Below are positions 8,487 to 17,883 of a DNA stretch of 54,098 nt, one piece after another. Within the stretch, counting starts at the first letter, position 1. Every line of letters begins with the position of its first letter. Position numbers and translations under genes: made by a program. The stretch is from Pseudomonadota bacterium (GTDB lineage Bacteria > Pseudomonadota > Alphaproteobacteria > Rhodospirillales > Magnetospirillaceae): positions 1 to 54,098 of the forward strand of contig JAJYTF010000033.1 of assembly GCA_021793155.1 (NCBI GenBank). Reading direction: 5' to 3'. The notes under the pieces are model-generated. The model made no database searches. It saw only the letters and a program-made list of their open reading frames with translations, and was not told the origin of the DNA.

Positions 8487-10975
8487 AGCGGCAGGATGCC
8501 GACCTGAGGGACGCGCAGAGGACGCAGGACCGCCTGCGCCAGCGGCTGCGGCTGGCAAGGCTCGCCTTATGGTGGGAGACCATCTGGCCGCTGGCCTGGC
8601 CCTTGCCGGCCCTGGCAGCGTTGTTTTCGGCACTCGCATTGTTCGACCTTCTGCCGATGCTGCCGGGATGGCTGCATGGGCTGACTCTGGCCGCATTCCT
8701 GGCCTTGGCCGCGACCGCGGCCTGGCGGCTGCGGCGAGTGTCCCCACCCAGTGCCGAGCTGGCCCGCCGACGCCTGGAGCGGGATAGCGGATTGCTCCAC
8801 CGGCCGTTGGAGACTCTGAGCGACCGGCTGGCCGCCGGCGCCGATGACCCTTTCTCCCGCGCCCTGTGGCAGACCGAGCGGGACCGTCTGACCAAGACGC
8901 TGCGGCGGCTCAAAGTGCGGCTGCCCTCCCCGGGCTTGGCCCAGCACGATCCCTGGGGGCTGCGGTTTGCCCCGCTTCTCCTGCTGGCGGTGGCCATGGC
9001 CGGCGGATGGCAGGATGCCCCGGCCCGTTTCCAGCGCGCCTTCGAACCGCGGCTCGGCGGCCTCGGCGGGCCACCGCCCGTGCTTCAGTTGTGGATCACG
9101 CCGCCGGCCTATACCGGCATCGCACCCATGCTGCTCGGCACCATGCCCCCCGGCCAGCTTCTGGAAATTCCTGCCGGCTCCAAGATCCTGGCGGAACTGC
9201 AAGGCGGCAGCGGCCATGCGCAACTGATGGTCGATGACGAAGCCCAGCCTTTCCAGGCGCTCGACGCCGACAGCCAGCGTATCGAGACCACGGTGACCAA
9301 AGGCAGCCGCCTGGCGGTGCGCCAGGGGCGCAGGCGCATCGGCGCATGGAACATGGCGGTCATCCAGGACCGGCCGCCCAGCATCGCCTTTGCATCCCCG
9401 CCCGAAGCGGACGCGGACGGCCGTCTTCGGCTCGACATCGAAGCCCATGACGACTACGGAGTGGTCAGGGCGCAGGCGGTGATCACGCGCGTCGACACGC
9501 CGTCGGGCGTGCCGTTTCTGGTCAATCTGCCGCTGGGCGGCGGCCACCCCAAGGATCTGCGCCAAGCCGCCTGGCACGACCTGACCGGTCATCCCTGGGC
9601 CGGGCTGCCGGTGACGATCCAGCCGCAGGCCGAGGACGGCGCCGGCCAGAAGGGAAGGGGGGACGCGGTTACCGTCACGCTGCCGGAACGGAAATTCACC
9701 AATCCCGTGGCCCGCGCCATCATCGCCCAGCGGCATCGGCTGGCGGCCGAACCGGGCGCCCGCGCCCCGGTGATGGCCGGCCTGGCCGAAATCGCCTCCA
9801 CGCCGGAAGCCTACGGCAACGACATGGTGGTGTTCCTATCCCTGGCCACCGCCCGGGCCCGTCTGCAATACGACAAGACGGTGCAGGCCGTGCCCTCGGT
9901 CATCGACATGCTGTGGGAAACGGCACTGCGCATCGAGGACGGCGATAAGCCGGCCGCCGAGCGGGCCCTCGACGAAGCCGGGCGCGAACTTCAGGACGCA
10001 CTGGCCGCCAATGCGCCGGAAGCCGAGATCGAACGGCTGATGGGCCAATTGCAGGCAGCCATCGGCCAGTATCTCGACGCCCTGGCCCAGCAGGCCGATC
10101 GCCAAGGCCTGCAACCCATGCCCAGCGGGCCCGACGACCGGGTGGTGACCCCCGAGGAGCTTGAGAGCATGCTCGACCGCATGCGCGAGCTGTCGCGGAC
10201 CGGATCGCGGCAGGCCGCCCAGGCGATGCTGTCGCAACTGCGCCAGCTCCTCGACGGATTGCGCATGGATGGGGCCGGCCAAGCCTCGTCGGAACAGGCG
10301 CGCCGGGCGCAGCAGACGATGAACGACCTGCAGGCCATCGCCCGCGATCAACGATCCCTGCTCGACGATACCTTCCGTCGCAGCCAGCAGGCGAACAACC
10401 CCGAACTGGCGCCGCTCGGCAACATGCCGGCGCCTGGCGACCAGGGCGGTCGCCAGGGAAACAAGGCGCAGGCGGGCAAGGGCAGAGGCAAAGGCCAGGA
10501 CAATGGCGATCGTGACGGCGCCGTGGCCAGCCAGGAAGGATTGCGCAAGCGCCTCGGCCAGGCCATGCAGGCGCTGGGCAACCTGGGGGTCGACATTCCC
10601 AAATCCCTCGGACAAGGCGAGCAGGCCATGCGGGACGCCAGCCGCGCGCTGGGAAACGGCGAGATGGAGGACGCGGTCGACGCGCAGACGGAAGCGCTGG
10701 CCCGGCTCCAGGAGGGCAATCGCCAGACCATGCAGGCGATGGCGGACAAGATGGGCGGCATGATGCGCGGCATGAGCGGTGTCGGACGCGACCCGTTGGG
10801 CCGGCCGTTGCCGGGGCCGGGAAACATGGACGAGAACTCGGTGAAGATCCCGGACCAGGCCGACACCAGCAAGGCGCGTGAAGTGTTGGACGAACTGCGT
10901 CAGCGCTCCGGCCAAGCTCAACGCCCGGCGGCGGAACGGGAATACCTGCAAAGGCTGCTGAAATCGTTTTTCTGA
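8462..10975 (+). CDS. TIGR02302/DUF4175 family membrane protein
   Basis: An 837-residue protein of the alphaproteobacterial TIGR02302 (DUF4175) family, function undetermined. Two to three hydrophobic segments lie within the first 180 residues (around 40-90 and 165-185). Next comes a large region with WITPPAYTGIAP and repeated beta-rich stretches. The C-terminal half is Gln/Met-rich and helical, with motifs such as TPEELESMLDRMRELSRTGS, and is probably coiled coil. The N-terminus overlaps lysA by 25 bp. Length is close to what I recall for the family (about 850). A cell-envelope role is inferred from topology only. Confidence 0.85.
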   Translation: MDAPTGRVKRQDADLRDAQRTQDRLRQRLRLARLALWWETIWPLAWPLPALAALFSALALFDLLPMLPGWLHGLTLAAFLALAATAAWRLRRVSPPSAELARRRLERDSGLLHRPLETLSDRLAAGADDPFSRALWQTERDRLTKTLRRLKVRLPSPGLAQHDPWGLRFAPLLLLAVAMAGGWQDAPARFQRAFEPRLGGLGGPPPVLQLWITPPAYTGIAPMLLGTMPPGQLLEIPAGSKILAELQGGSGHAQLMVDDEAQPFQALDADSQRIETTVTKGSRLAVRQGRRRIGAWNMAVIQDRPPSIAFASPPEADADGRLRLDIEAHDDYGVVRAQAVITRVDTPSGVPFLVNLPLGGGHPKDLRQAAWHDLTGHPWAGLPVTIQPQAEDGAGQKGRGDAVTVTLPERKFTNPVARAIIAQRHRLAAEPGARAPVMAGLAEIASTPEAYGNDMVVFLSLATARARLQYDKTVQAVPSVIDMLWETALRIEDGDKPAAERALDEAGRELQDALAANAPEAEIERLMGQLQAAIGQYLDALAQQADRQGLQPMPSGPDDRVVTPEELESMLDRMRELSRTGSRQAAQAMLSQLRQLLDGLRMDGAGQASSEQARRAQQTMNDLQAIARDQRSLLDDTFRRSQQANNPELAPLGNMPAPGDQGGRQGNKAQAGKGRGKGQDNGDRDGAVASQEGLRKRLGQAMQALGNLGVDIPKSLGQGEQAMRDASRALGNGEMEDAVDAQTEALARLQEGNRQTMQAMADKMGGMMRGMSGVGRDPLGRPLPGPGNMDENSVKIPDQADTSKAREVLDELRQRSGQAQRPAAEREYLQRLLKSFF

Positions 10976-11125
10976 AGCCGCGTGCGCTCAGGCGCACCCG
11001 CCTCCATGCCTTTTCAGGGCCTCCGCGTCGCTCGGGCTCGAGATCGTAATTGGACGTAATCGCCTCACGATCCGGCGTCCTGCGAACGGACTGAGCCCTT
11101 CTTGCTGATGCCGTCGCGGCAGCGA
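10976..11125. other. Intergenic region with a short hairpin
   Basis: The convergent gap between the TIGR02302 gene and the zinc-ribbon gene holds a perfect 6-bp hairpin (GTGCGC, TCAG loop, GCGCAC) just after the stop, without a T-run. It may act as a weak bidirectional terminator. No gene or RNA is recognisable. Confidence 0.4.
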
Positions 11126-12037
11126 CTACTTCGCCGCTTCCGGCGGTTTGGGCGCGGTGAAGGTCACCTCGAACCGGGTGGCGTTGGCGTCCGGCTGGTC
11201 AAGGGTGATGCGGAAACCGACCGTGGCATGGGCATCGAGCGTCGTCTGCGGTGGGCTGATGATCTTTTCCTGCAGCAACGCCTGGTTGTTATAGAGCGCC
11301 AGACGCAGCAGCGGGATCTCATGCGCCTGTTCGGTGGTGTTGGCGATCACGCCGCGGACGACCAGGACCTCCTTGTCGTCCTGCACCAGCCGCTCCGAAT
11401 TGTAGTTGCGGAAGGCCAGGCCGGCCCCCACCACTTCGTTGCGGATACCCAGGCCGTCGTAAATGCGGGCCGAATCCGGCCAATGGTCGATGATGCGGTC
11501 CTGCAGGAAATAGAACACCGCCGCGGCGCCGAAAGCCAGCAGCAGGACGAGCAGAAGCCACAGGCCGGCCGCTCCTTTCCGCCGGGGCGCCGGTCTGGGT
11601 ACCGGAGTGGCGAAGACGTCGGGGATGGGTTCCGGCGGCCGCGCCATCATCAGTTCGGAAATCTTGGCGAACGGATCCTCATCGCCGCCGGTGCCTGACT
11701 CCTGCCCGGAACCCGAGCTCTCGGCCGGCACGGAACCGAAATCCATCGCCGCGTTGCCGCCGCTGTCCAGGCTGAACCCCGGCTCGCCCCCCGGCGCGGT
11801 GCCGGGCTGCATGTCGGACTGCGTGTTGGGCTGCACGCGGTCGGCCAGGGTCCCGCGCGGCGGCGTACGCTGCGCTGGCGAGGGCGGCGCCTCCAGCGGG
11901 ATCTCGTCGATCCGCATCGGGGGATCCTCATGCCACTTATGCCCACAGCGGGCGCAACGCAAGGTTCGTCCGTGCGAGCCGAGGGCCGTGTCGGGAACGG
12001 AAAAATGGGTAGCGCAGTTCGGGCAGGTGATGATCAT
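11126..12037 (-). CDS. MJ0042 zinc-ribbon / DUF3426 membrane protein
   Basis: A 303-residue protein. The N-terminal zinc ribbon has cysteine pairs at 5/8 and 28/31 (MIITCPNC ... LRCARC), the MJ0042 type. A low-complexity Pro/Gly/Ser-rich linker follows, then a transmembrane helix near residues 163-185 and a C-terminal DUF3426 domain with GIRNEVVGAGLAFRNYNSE and VVRGVIANTTEQAHEIP. Such proteins are common in proteobacteria beside ftsE in alphaproteobacteria; a cytoplasmic metal ribbon tethered to an extracytoplasmic beta domain suggests sensing or scaffolding, but the function is unknown. ATG 12037 places the zinc ribbon at the N-terminus as in homologues. It is divergent from ftsE. Confidence 0.85.
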   Translation of the reverse strand: MIITCPNCATHFSVPDTALGSHGRTLRCARCGHKWHEDPPMRIDEIPLEAPPSPAQRTPPRGTLADRVQPNTQSDMQPGTAPGGEPGFSLDSGGNAAMDFGSVPAESSGSGQESGTGGDEDPFAKISELMMARPPEPIPDVFATPVPRPAPRRKGAAGLWLLLVLLLAFGAAAVFYFLQDRIIDHWPDSARIYDGLGIRNEVVGAGLAFRNYNSERLVQDDKEVLVVRGVIANTTEQAHEIPLLRLALYNNQALLQEKIISPPQTTLDAHATVGFRITLDQPDANATRFEVTFTAPKPPEAAK

Positions 12038-12159
12038 CGCGCCAAGCGACCAACGAGAATATTTTTCTTTATATGCGGGCGTTTGTTGCAACACAAGCGC
12101 GCGCTGGACGAAGGGGCTGACCCATGTAATCCTGCGAGCCGTCTGAGAGAGGTAGAAAC

Positions 12160-12846
12160 GTGCGACGGGAGACGGCAGACACAGCCAACGTGGTTCAGTT
12201 CCATGGCGTTGGCGTCCGTTACGAGCACGGCCCGGAGATCCTCCAAGACATTGATTTCTCCTTGCCGGCGGGATCTTTCCATTTCCTTACCGGCGCCTCG
12301 GGCGCGGGAAAATCCTCGGTCCTTCGCCTGATGTACCTCGCCCAGCGGCCGAACCGCGGGCGCATCGTGCTGTTCGGCCGCGACGTCGGCACGTTGCGCC
12401 GTTACCAGATGCCGGCTCTGCGGCGGCGCATCGGGGTGGTGTTCCAGGATTTCCGGCTGCTCGACCATTTGTCGACCCTGGATAACGTGGCCCTGCCTTT
12501 GCGCGTCGCCGGCGCCAGCGAACAGGACGTGCGGAAATTCGTGCCAGACCTGCTGGACTGGGTGGGCCTGACCGACCAGATCCACGCCAAGCCGCCGACC
12601 CTTTCGGGTGGACAGAAGCAGCGTGTGGCCATCGCCAGGGCGGTGATCGGCCGGCCCGAACTGCTGGTCGCCGACGAACCGACCGGCAACGTTGACGATC
12701 AGATCGCCATGCGGCTCATGTATCTGTTCGAGGAGTTGAACAAGCTGGGAACGACGGTGCTGATCGCCACCCATAACGAGAACCTGGTCTCACGCCTGCG
12801 CCACCCCCGGCTCCATCTGGAGCAGGGCCATCTGCGCCTGGGCTGA
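12160..12846 (+). CDS. ftsE: Cell division ATP-binding protein FtsE
   Basis: A 228-residue ABC ATPase. Walker A GASGAGKSS starts at residue 45, the Q-loop is VFQDFRLL, the signature LSGGQ is at 148-152, Walker B ELLVADEP is near 167-174 and the switch histidine is in ATHNE. It starts at GTG 12160, preceded by a GAGAGAGG ribosome-binding site. FtsE powers FtsX at the divisome to activate peptidoglycan hydrolases through periplasmic partners. ftsX follows 13 bp later. Confidence 0.95.
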   Translation: MRRETADTANVVQFHGVGVRYEHGPEILQDIDFSLPAGSFHFLTGASGAGKSSVLRLMYLAQRPNRGRIVLFGRDVGTLRRYQMPALRRRIGVVFQDFRLLDHLSTLDNVALPLRVAGASEQDVRKFVPDLLDWVGLTDQIHAKPPTLSGGQKQRVAIARAVIGRPELLVADEPTGNVDDQIAMRLMYLFEELNKLGTTVLIATHNENLVSRLRHPRLHLEQGHLRLG

Positions 12847-12859
12847 GGCGGATTTCCGC

Positions 12860-13756
12860 ATGTTCGGCCACCGCTCCGACCTGCCGCTCAAGGACGATGC
12901 CTCCACCCGATTCCTGCCGTGGCTGGTGGCGCCGATGGTGTTTCTGTGCGCCGTCGCCCTGGCCGGCGTGTTCATCCTGTCCACCCTGATCAATCGCTGG
13001 GACCGCGACGTGTCGGGAACGCTGACCATCGAGATCGCCGCCGCCCCCGGAGAAGCGGGCGAGTCGGCGGAACAGACGCGCATCCGCGTCGAGCAGGCGC
13101 TGCGCATCCTGGGCGGCACGCCCGGCGTGGCCGACGCCCACGCCTTGACCCAGGAACAGCTGGTCGGGCTGCTGGCGCCATGGCTGGGCAACAGCGAACT
13201 GCTGAAGGAACTGCCGTTGCCGGCCATGGTGGACGTGACCCTGCAACCCGACATCCCCGTCGACCTCGATGCGTTGGGCAAGCAGCTGTCGCAGGCGGTT
13301 CCCGGGGCGTCCGTGGACGACCATCGCATCTGGCTGGCCCGACTGATCGGCCTGTCGCGCAGCATCGAGTGGCTGGCCATCGGCGTCGTCGTGCTGATCG
13401 GCGGAGTCACCTCGGCCACGGTGTTCTACGCCACGCGCTCGGCCATGGCGGTTCACCACGAAGTCATCGAAGTGCTGCATCTGATCGGCGCCGCCGACGC
13501 CTATATCGCGCGGCAATTCGCCGAGCGGGCCTTCACCTTGGGCTTCCGGGGAGGCGTCGTCGGGTTGGGATTGACCCTGCCGGTGCTGGCGGCCATCGGC
13601 CTCGGCGCCCATAAATTGAAAGGCGGGTTTTTGGCCGACCTGTCGCTACCCCTTTCCGGCTGGCTGGCGGTATTGTCACTGCCCGCCTTCGCCGCTCTGC
13701 TGGCCATGCTGACCGCGCGGGCAACGGTCCACCGGACCTTGGCCCGGATGCCTTAA
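12860..13756 (+). CDS. ftsX: Cell division protein FtsX
   Basis: A 298-residue ABC permease with the FtsX layout: a cytoplasmic N-terminus, TM1 near residues 22-46, a periplasmic domain of about 120 residues containing the AEQTRIRVEQALRIL segment, then three more helices. The conserved EVIEVLHLIGAADAYIARQF cytoplasmic motif precedes TM3. It forms the membrane part of FtsEX and transmits ATP-driven changes to cell-wall hydrolase activators. Together with ftsE it heads a four-gene run including ydcF-like and plsC. Confidence 0.93.
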   Translation: MFGHRSDLPLKDDASTRFLPWLVAPMVFLCAVALAGVFILSTLINRWDRDVSGTLTIEIAAAPGEAGESAEQTRIRVEQALRILGGTPGVADAHALTQEQLVGLLAPWLGNSELLKELPLPAMVDVTLQPDIPVDLDALGKQLSQAVPGASVDDHRIWLARLIGLSRSIEWLAIGVVVLIGGVTSATVFYATRSAMAVHHEVIEVLHLIGAADAYIARQFAERAFTLGFRGGVVGLGLTLPVLAAIGLGAHKLKGGFLADLSLPLSGWLAVLSLPAFAALLAMLTARATVHRTLARMP

Positions 13757-13775
13757 CCTGGAACCGGCTTTCTCC

Positions 13776-14390
13776 ATGCGCCGCCGCCGCCCCGCCTCGC
13801 TGCTGTTCCGCTGGACCGGACTGCCCCTGCTGCTGGGGGCGGCGTGGCTGGCCGGCTTCATCTGGTATGCCGCCGACATGCCGGCCCAGGTGGACGATGC
13901 CGCCACCTCCACCGACGCCATCGTCGTGTTGACCGGCGGCACCGAGCGGCTCGACACCGGCCTGTCCCTGCTGCGCCAGCACAAGGGCCGCAAACTGTTC
14001 GTTTCCGGGGTCTACCGCGGCATCGACGTGGCCGAATTGCTGCGCCTGTCGCGACAGAAGCCCGACGAACTGGAATGCTGCATCGTCCTCGGGCACGCGG
14101 CCGACAACACGGTGGGCAACGCCATCGAGACCGCCGCCTGGATGCGCGCCGAGGGCTTTCATTCGCTGCGCCTGGTCACCGCCAACTACCACATGCGGCG
14201 CAGCCTGATGGAATTCAGGCACGCCATGCCACAGGCCACCATCATCGCTCATCCGGTGTTTCCCGACGCGGTGAAGTCGCATGAATGGTGGATGTGGCCG
14301 GGCACCGCCCATCTCATCGCCTCGGAATATACCAAATATCTGGCCGGCCAGATCAGGCACTGGGCCGAGCCTCTGGAGGAATCGCCGTGA
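13776..14390 (+). CDS. YdcF/ElyC-like DUF218 protein
   Basis: A 204-residue membrane-anchored protein. One N-terminal transmembrane segment (about 13-33) is followed by a DUF218 domain: DAIVVLTGGTERLDTGLSLL, KLFVSGVYRGIDV, a NTVGNAIETAAWM helix and VTANYHMRRSLMEF. ElyC and SanA in E. coli belong to this family and affect envelope integrity and undecaprenyl-phosphate-linked wall synthesis. The biochemical activity is unsettled. The gene ends in a 4-bp GTGA overlap with plsC, so the two are probably coupled. Confidence 0.88.
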   Translation: MRRRRPASLLFRWTGLPLLLGAAWLAGFIWYAADMPAQVDDAATSTDAIVVLTGGTERLDTGLSLLRQHKGRKLFVSGVYRGIDVAELLRLSRQKPDELECCIVLGHAADNTVGNAIETAAWMRAEGFHSLRLVTANYHMRRSLMEFRHAMPQATIIAHPVFPDAVKSHEWWMWPGTAHLIASEYTKYLAGQIRHWAEPLEESP

Positions 14391-15181
14391 CCGCCGTCCG
14401 TTCTGCCCTCTATCAACTGCTGTTTCTGCCCTGGACCCTGCTCCTCGCCCTGCTCTACCTGCCGCTTCTCGCCCTGGCCTCGCGGCGATTCATGCAACGC
14501 TGCGCGGCATTCTGGCTGGACGGGGCGCTGCTGCTGCAGCGTTTGGTTCTGGGCCTTGCCTTTTCAGTCCGCGGACGGGAGAACCTGCCGCCCGGCGCGG
14601 CGCTCGTCGCCGCGAAGCATCAGTCGGCCTGGGACACCATGATCTTCCACCATCTGCTGGCCGATCCGGCCTTCATCCTGAAAAAGGAGCTGCTGTCGCT
14701 GCCTTTCATCGGCTGGTATCTGCGAAAGACCGGCCAGGTACCCATCGACCGCAAGGCCGGCGTCAAGGCGCTGAAACTGATGGTCGAGGGCGCGCGCCGG
14801 GCGGTCGCCGAGGGACGCAAGGTCGTCATCTTCCCCGAGGGGCACCGGCAGCCGCCGGGAATGGCCGGCGAATACCACTCGGGCATCGCCATGCTGTACG
14901 CGGGCCTGGACGTTCCTCTGGTCCCTGTCGCCTTGAACTCCGGCCTGTTCTGGCCGCGCAATGCCTTTCTGCGCCGGGCCGGCACCATCACGCTGGAAAT
15001 CCTGCCGCCCATTCCCCCCGGTCTCGACCGCAAGACCTTCATGGCGGAACTCGAGCGGCGCATCGAAGCCGCCACCCGCGCCCTCGAAGCCGAGGCATGC
15101 CGCCGCTTTCCGCATGTGACCGGGACTCCGCCGGCGGGGACGGCGGCCTCGCATCCTGTGGATAACTCTGTGGAGCGATAA
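14387..15181 (+). CDS. plsC: 1-acyl-sn-glycerol-3-phosphate acyltransferase
   Basis: A 264-residue membrane-associated acyltransferase converting lysophosphatidic acid to phosphatidic acid. The catalytic HX4D motif is H78-D83 in KHQSAWDT. The substrate motif FPEGHRQPPG replaces the usual EGTR, and VALNSGLFWPRN follows. A hydrophobic N-terminal helix (about 5-30) anchors it. The GTG start at 14387 is preceded by CTGGAGGA and overlaps the ydcF stop; an in-frame ATG at 14285 lies inside ydcF and would add a non-conserved extension. Confidence 0.93.
   Translation: MTAVRSALYQLLFLPWTLLLALLYLPLLALASRRFMQRCAAFWLDGALLLQRLVLGLAFSVRGRENLPPGAALVAAKHQSAWDTMIFHHLLADPAFILKKELLSLPFIGWYLRKTGQVPIDRKAGVKALKLMVEGARRAVAEGRKVVIFPEGHRQPPGMAGEYHSGIAMLYAGLDVPLVPVALNSGLFWPRNAFLRRAGTITLEILPPIPPGLDRKTFMAELERRIEAATRALEAEACRRFPHVTGTPPAGTAASHPVDNSVER
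15157..15165 (-). promoter_or_regulatory. Consensus DnaA box
   Basis: The minus strand reads TTATCCACA, a perfect match to the DnaA 9-mer. It lies in the end of plsC, about 130 bp upstream of the predicted nrdJ -35 element. A one-mismatch copy (TTATCCACT) lies at 15213-15221 and another (TTGTCCACA) at 15482-15490 inside nrdJ. Nine-mers occur by chance, but clustering before a ribonucleotide reductase gene suggests DnaA control, as known for nrdAB in E. coli. Confidence 0.5.
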
Positions 15182-15293
15182 ATCTGTTAATATCCCACCC
15201 GCCCGTGGATGAAGTGGATAACCCGGACCGGTCGAACGATATCAAGAGCTTGCAAGTCGAGAGCAATGTGGAAACAAAATGAGAACATGGGCC

Positions 15294-15322
15294 TTGACGG
15301 TTCCTCACGGTGAACCTAGACT
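15294..15322 (+). promoter_or_regulatory. Predicted sigma-70 promoter of nrdJ
   Basis: A -35 element TTGACG (15294-15299) and a -10 element TAGACT (15317-15322) are separated by exactly 17 bp. The spacer contains an inverted repeat GGTTC-N8-GAACC (15299-15316) that could be an operator. The start codon is about 85 bp downstream. No NrdR box pair and no cobalamin-riboswitch core were recognised in this leader. Confidence 0.5.
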
Positions 15323-15407
15323 CCGGCTTTTGGCATTGAAACCGCTTGATTTTTAGCCCCTCGTCGGCATGGGCGGAAGGGGTGGTCGGCATGGGTGGAG
15401 GTCGGTC

Positions 15408-17717
15408 ATGACGCAGATGGCGCCCATTTCCCAGCAAATCTGGGATATGAAGTACCGGCTAAAGGGTCCCGGCGGCGAAGCTGTGGACAAAACCATCGAA
15501 GACAGCTGGCACCGGGTGGCTGCCGCCCTGGCCGAAGCCGAGCCGGCCGACCGCGCGGCATGGGAAACGGCGTTCTTCGAAGCGATGACCGACTTCCGCT
15601 TCCTGCCCGCCGGCCGCATCCTGTCGGGATCCGGAACCGGCCGCAAAGTGACGTTGTTCAACTGTTTCGTCATGGGCGACATCCCGGACGACATGGCCGG
15701 CATCTTCGAGCATCTGAAAGAGGCCGCGGTGACCATGCAGCAGGGCGGCGGCATCGGCTATGATTTCTCGACGCTGCGGCCCAAGGGCGCCCCGGTCAAA
15801 GGGGTCGGAGCCGACGCCTCGGGGCCGCTCTCCTTCATGGATGTGTGGGACGCCATGTGCCGCACCATCATGAGTGCGGGATCCCGGCGCGGTGCCATGA
15901 TGGCGACCATGCGCTGCGACCACCCCGACATCGAGGCCTTCATCGAGGCCAAGGCGACGGCCGGCCGGCTGCGCATGTTCAATCTGTCGGTGCTGGTGAC
16001 CGACCGGTTCATGGCGGCGGTGAAGACCGACGAGGCCTGGGAACTGAAATTCGGCGGCGTGGTGTATAAAAGCCTGCCGGCGCGCGAACTGTGGAACCGC
16101 ATCATGCGCGCCACCTATACCTATGCCGAACCGGGCGTGATCTTCATCGATCGCATCAACCGGCTGAACAACCTCCATTACTGCGAGAACATCCACGCGA
16201 CCAATCCCTGCGGTGAACAGCCGCTTCCACCCTATGGCGTCTGCCTGCTGGGCTCGGTCAATCTGGCCAAACTGGTGAGCAAGCCGTTCGAGGACGGTGC
16301 CACCCTCGATGAGGGCGAACTGGCCCGGCTGGTCCGCGTCGCCGTGCGAATGATGGACAACGTGATCGACGTCTCCAATTATCCGTTGCCCCAGCACCAG
16401 CACGAGGCCAAGGCCAAGCGGCGCATCGGCCTGGGAGTGACCGGCCTGGCCGACGCCCTGATCATGTGCCGGGCTCGCTACGGCGGCCGCGAAGCCGTGC
16501 GGCTCACCGAGCGGTGGATGTCGGTGCTGCGCCGCGAAGCCTATTTGGCCTCGGCCGAATTAGCCGCCGAGAAGGGGCCGTTCCCCCTTTACGACGCCGA
16601 CGCCTATCTGGCGGGCGAAACCATCAAGAGCCTCGACGCCGACGTGCAGGCGGCCATCCGCAGCCATGGCATACGCAATGCGTTGCTCACCTCCATCGCA
16701 CCGACGGGAACCATCTCGCTGTTCGCCGACAACGTATCGTCCGGCTTGGAACCGGTGTTCAGTTTCAGCTACAGCCGGAATGTGCTGATGCCCGACGGCA
16801 GCCGCCGCGAGGAAGAGGTCAGCGACTACGCGGTGCGCCTCTATCGCCGCCTGCGCGGCGAGGCCGCCACCCTGCCCGACTATTTCGTCGATGCGCAGAC
16901 GCTGACCCCCGGCGACCACGTGGTCATGCAGGCAGCGGTGCAGAAATACATCGACAGTTCCATCTCAAAGACCATCAACGTGCCGGAAAGCATCAATTTC
17001 GAGGCCTTCAAGGATGTCTATCTGCAGGCCTACGAATCCGGCTGCAAGGGTTGCACCACCTATCGGCCAAACGACATCACCGGGGCCGTGCTGGAAGTGC
17101 GCAAGGAACCGGCCGGGCAAGGTCCACAGGCGGAATTGCCCCTGGAACCGGCGCGCCTCAAACCCGAGGACGCCTTCGACGCCGGTGCCATCGTCCATCT
17201 GACCCAGCCCTTGAGCCGGCCCGAGGAACTTCCCGGCGCCACCTACAAGGTGCGCTGGCCGGACAGCGACCACGCCATGTACATCACCCTGAACGACATC
17301 ATCCAGGATGGCCGGCGGCGCCCCTTCGAAGTGTTCATCAATTCGAAGAACATGGATCACTTCGCCTGGACGGTGGCATTGACCCGCATGATCTCGGCGG
17401 TATTCCGGCGCGGCGGAGATGTCTCGTTCGTCGTCGAGGAATTGAAGGCGGTGTTCGACCCGCGCGGTGGGCAATGGATGGGCGGCAAATACGTGCCGTC
17501 GTTGCTGGCAGCCATCGGCGACGTGATCGAACGGCATATGATCAGCATCGGCTTCCTGCCCGACCCCGCCGCCGACCAGCCCCCCGGGACCGGCAAGATG
17601 GCGGCTGTCGTCGGCCACAAGCCGCTGCGGCAATGTCCGAAATGCGGCCAGCCGGCGCTGATCCGTCAGGAAGGCTGCGACACCTGCTCGAATTGCGGCT
17701 ATTCGAAGTGCGGGTGA
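15408..17717 (+). CDS. nrdJ: Adenosylcobalamin-dependent (class II) ribonucleotide reductase
   Basis: A 769-residue oxygen-independent reductase that makes deoxyribonucleotides using a 5'-deoxyadenosyl radical. The N-x-C-x-E radical triad is N266-C268-E270 in TNPCGEQP; one cysteine of the redox disulfide is probably C86 in FNCFVMGD. Radical-barrel motifs include GGGIGYDFSTLRP and APTGTISLFADN. The C-terminal tail carries a four-cysteine zinc ribbon (CPKCG ... CDTCSNCG) as in other class II enzymes. ATG 15408 is chosen because GGAGG lies six bases upstream; an in-frame ATG at 15369 lacks such a site. The gene needs vitamin B12 and suits anaerobic or microaerobic growth. Confidence 0.95.
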   Translation: MTQMAPISQQIWDMKYRLKGPGGEAVDKTIEDSWHRVAAALAEAEPADRAAWETAFFEAMTDFRFLPAGRILSGSGTGRKVTLFNCFVMGDIPDDMAGIFEHLKEAAVTMQQGGGIGYDFSTLRPKGAPVKGVGADASGPLSFMDVWDAMCRTIMSAGSRRGAMMATMRCDHPDIEAFIEAKATAGRLRMFNLSVLVTDRFMAAVKTDEAWELKFGGVVYKSLPARELWNRIMRATYTYAEPGVIFIDRINRLNNLHYCENIHATNPCGEQPLPPYGVCLLGSVNLAKLVSKPFEDGATLDEGELARLVRVAVRMMDNVIDVSNYPLPQHQHEAKAKRRIGLGVTGLADALIMCRARYGGREAVRLTERWMSVLRREAYLASAELAAEKGPFPLYDADAYLAGETIKSLDADVQAAIRSHGIRNALLTSIAPTGTISLFADNVSSGLEPVFSFSYSRNVLMPDGSRREEEVSDYAVRLYRRLRGEAATLPDYFVDAQTLTPGDHVVMQAAVQKYIDSSISKTINVPESINFEAFKDVYLQAYESGCKGCTTYRPNDITGAVLEVRKEPAGQGPQAELPLEPARLKPEDAFDAGAIVHLTQPLSRPEELPGATYKVRWPDSDHAMYITLNDIIQDGRRRPFEVFINSKNMDHFAWTVALTRMISAVFRRGGDVSFVVEELKAVFDPRGGQWMGGKYVPSLLAAIGDVIERHMISIGFLPDPAADQPPGTGKMAAVVGHKPLRQCPKCGQPALIRQEGCDTCSNCGYSKCG

Positions 17718-17883
17718 TCCGGCGGTGGCCGAGAATGACGCGACCGGAATGATGCCGATCCTGGCTGCCGGCGAAAGTCCAGAGCCGGAGTTCCGCGCCA
17801 CGGTGTCTGCGAATATCCTTCCGGACGCGTGAAAAGGCAGCCGGTTTCCGACAGGTTCCATATGGTTCAAGGACGAATGAAGG

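Noticed and set aside
15182-15407. Cobalamin riboswitch upstream of the B12-dependent nrdJ
   Set aside because: I looked for the conserved cobalamin-box core and paired arms in the 226-bp leader and found none; a covariance-model scan would settle it.
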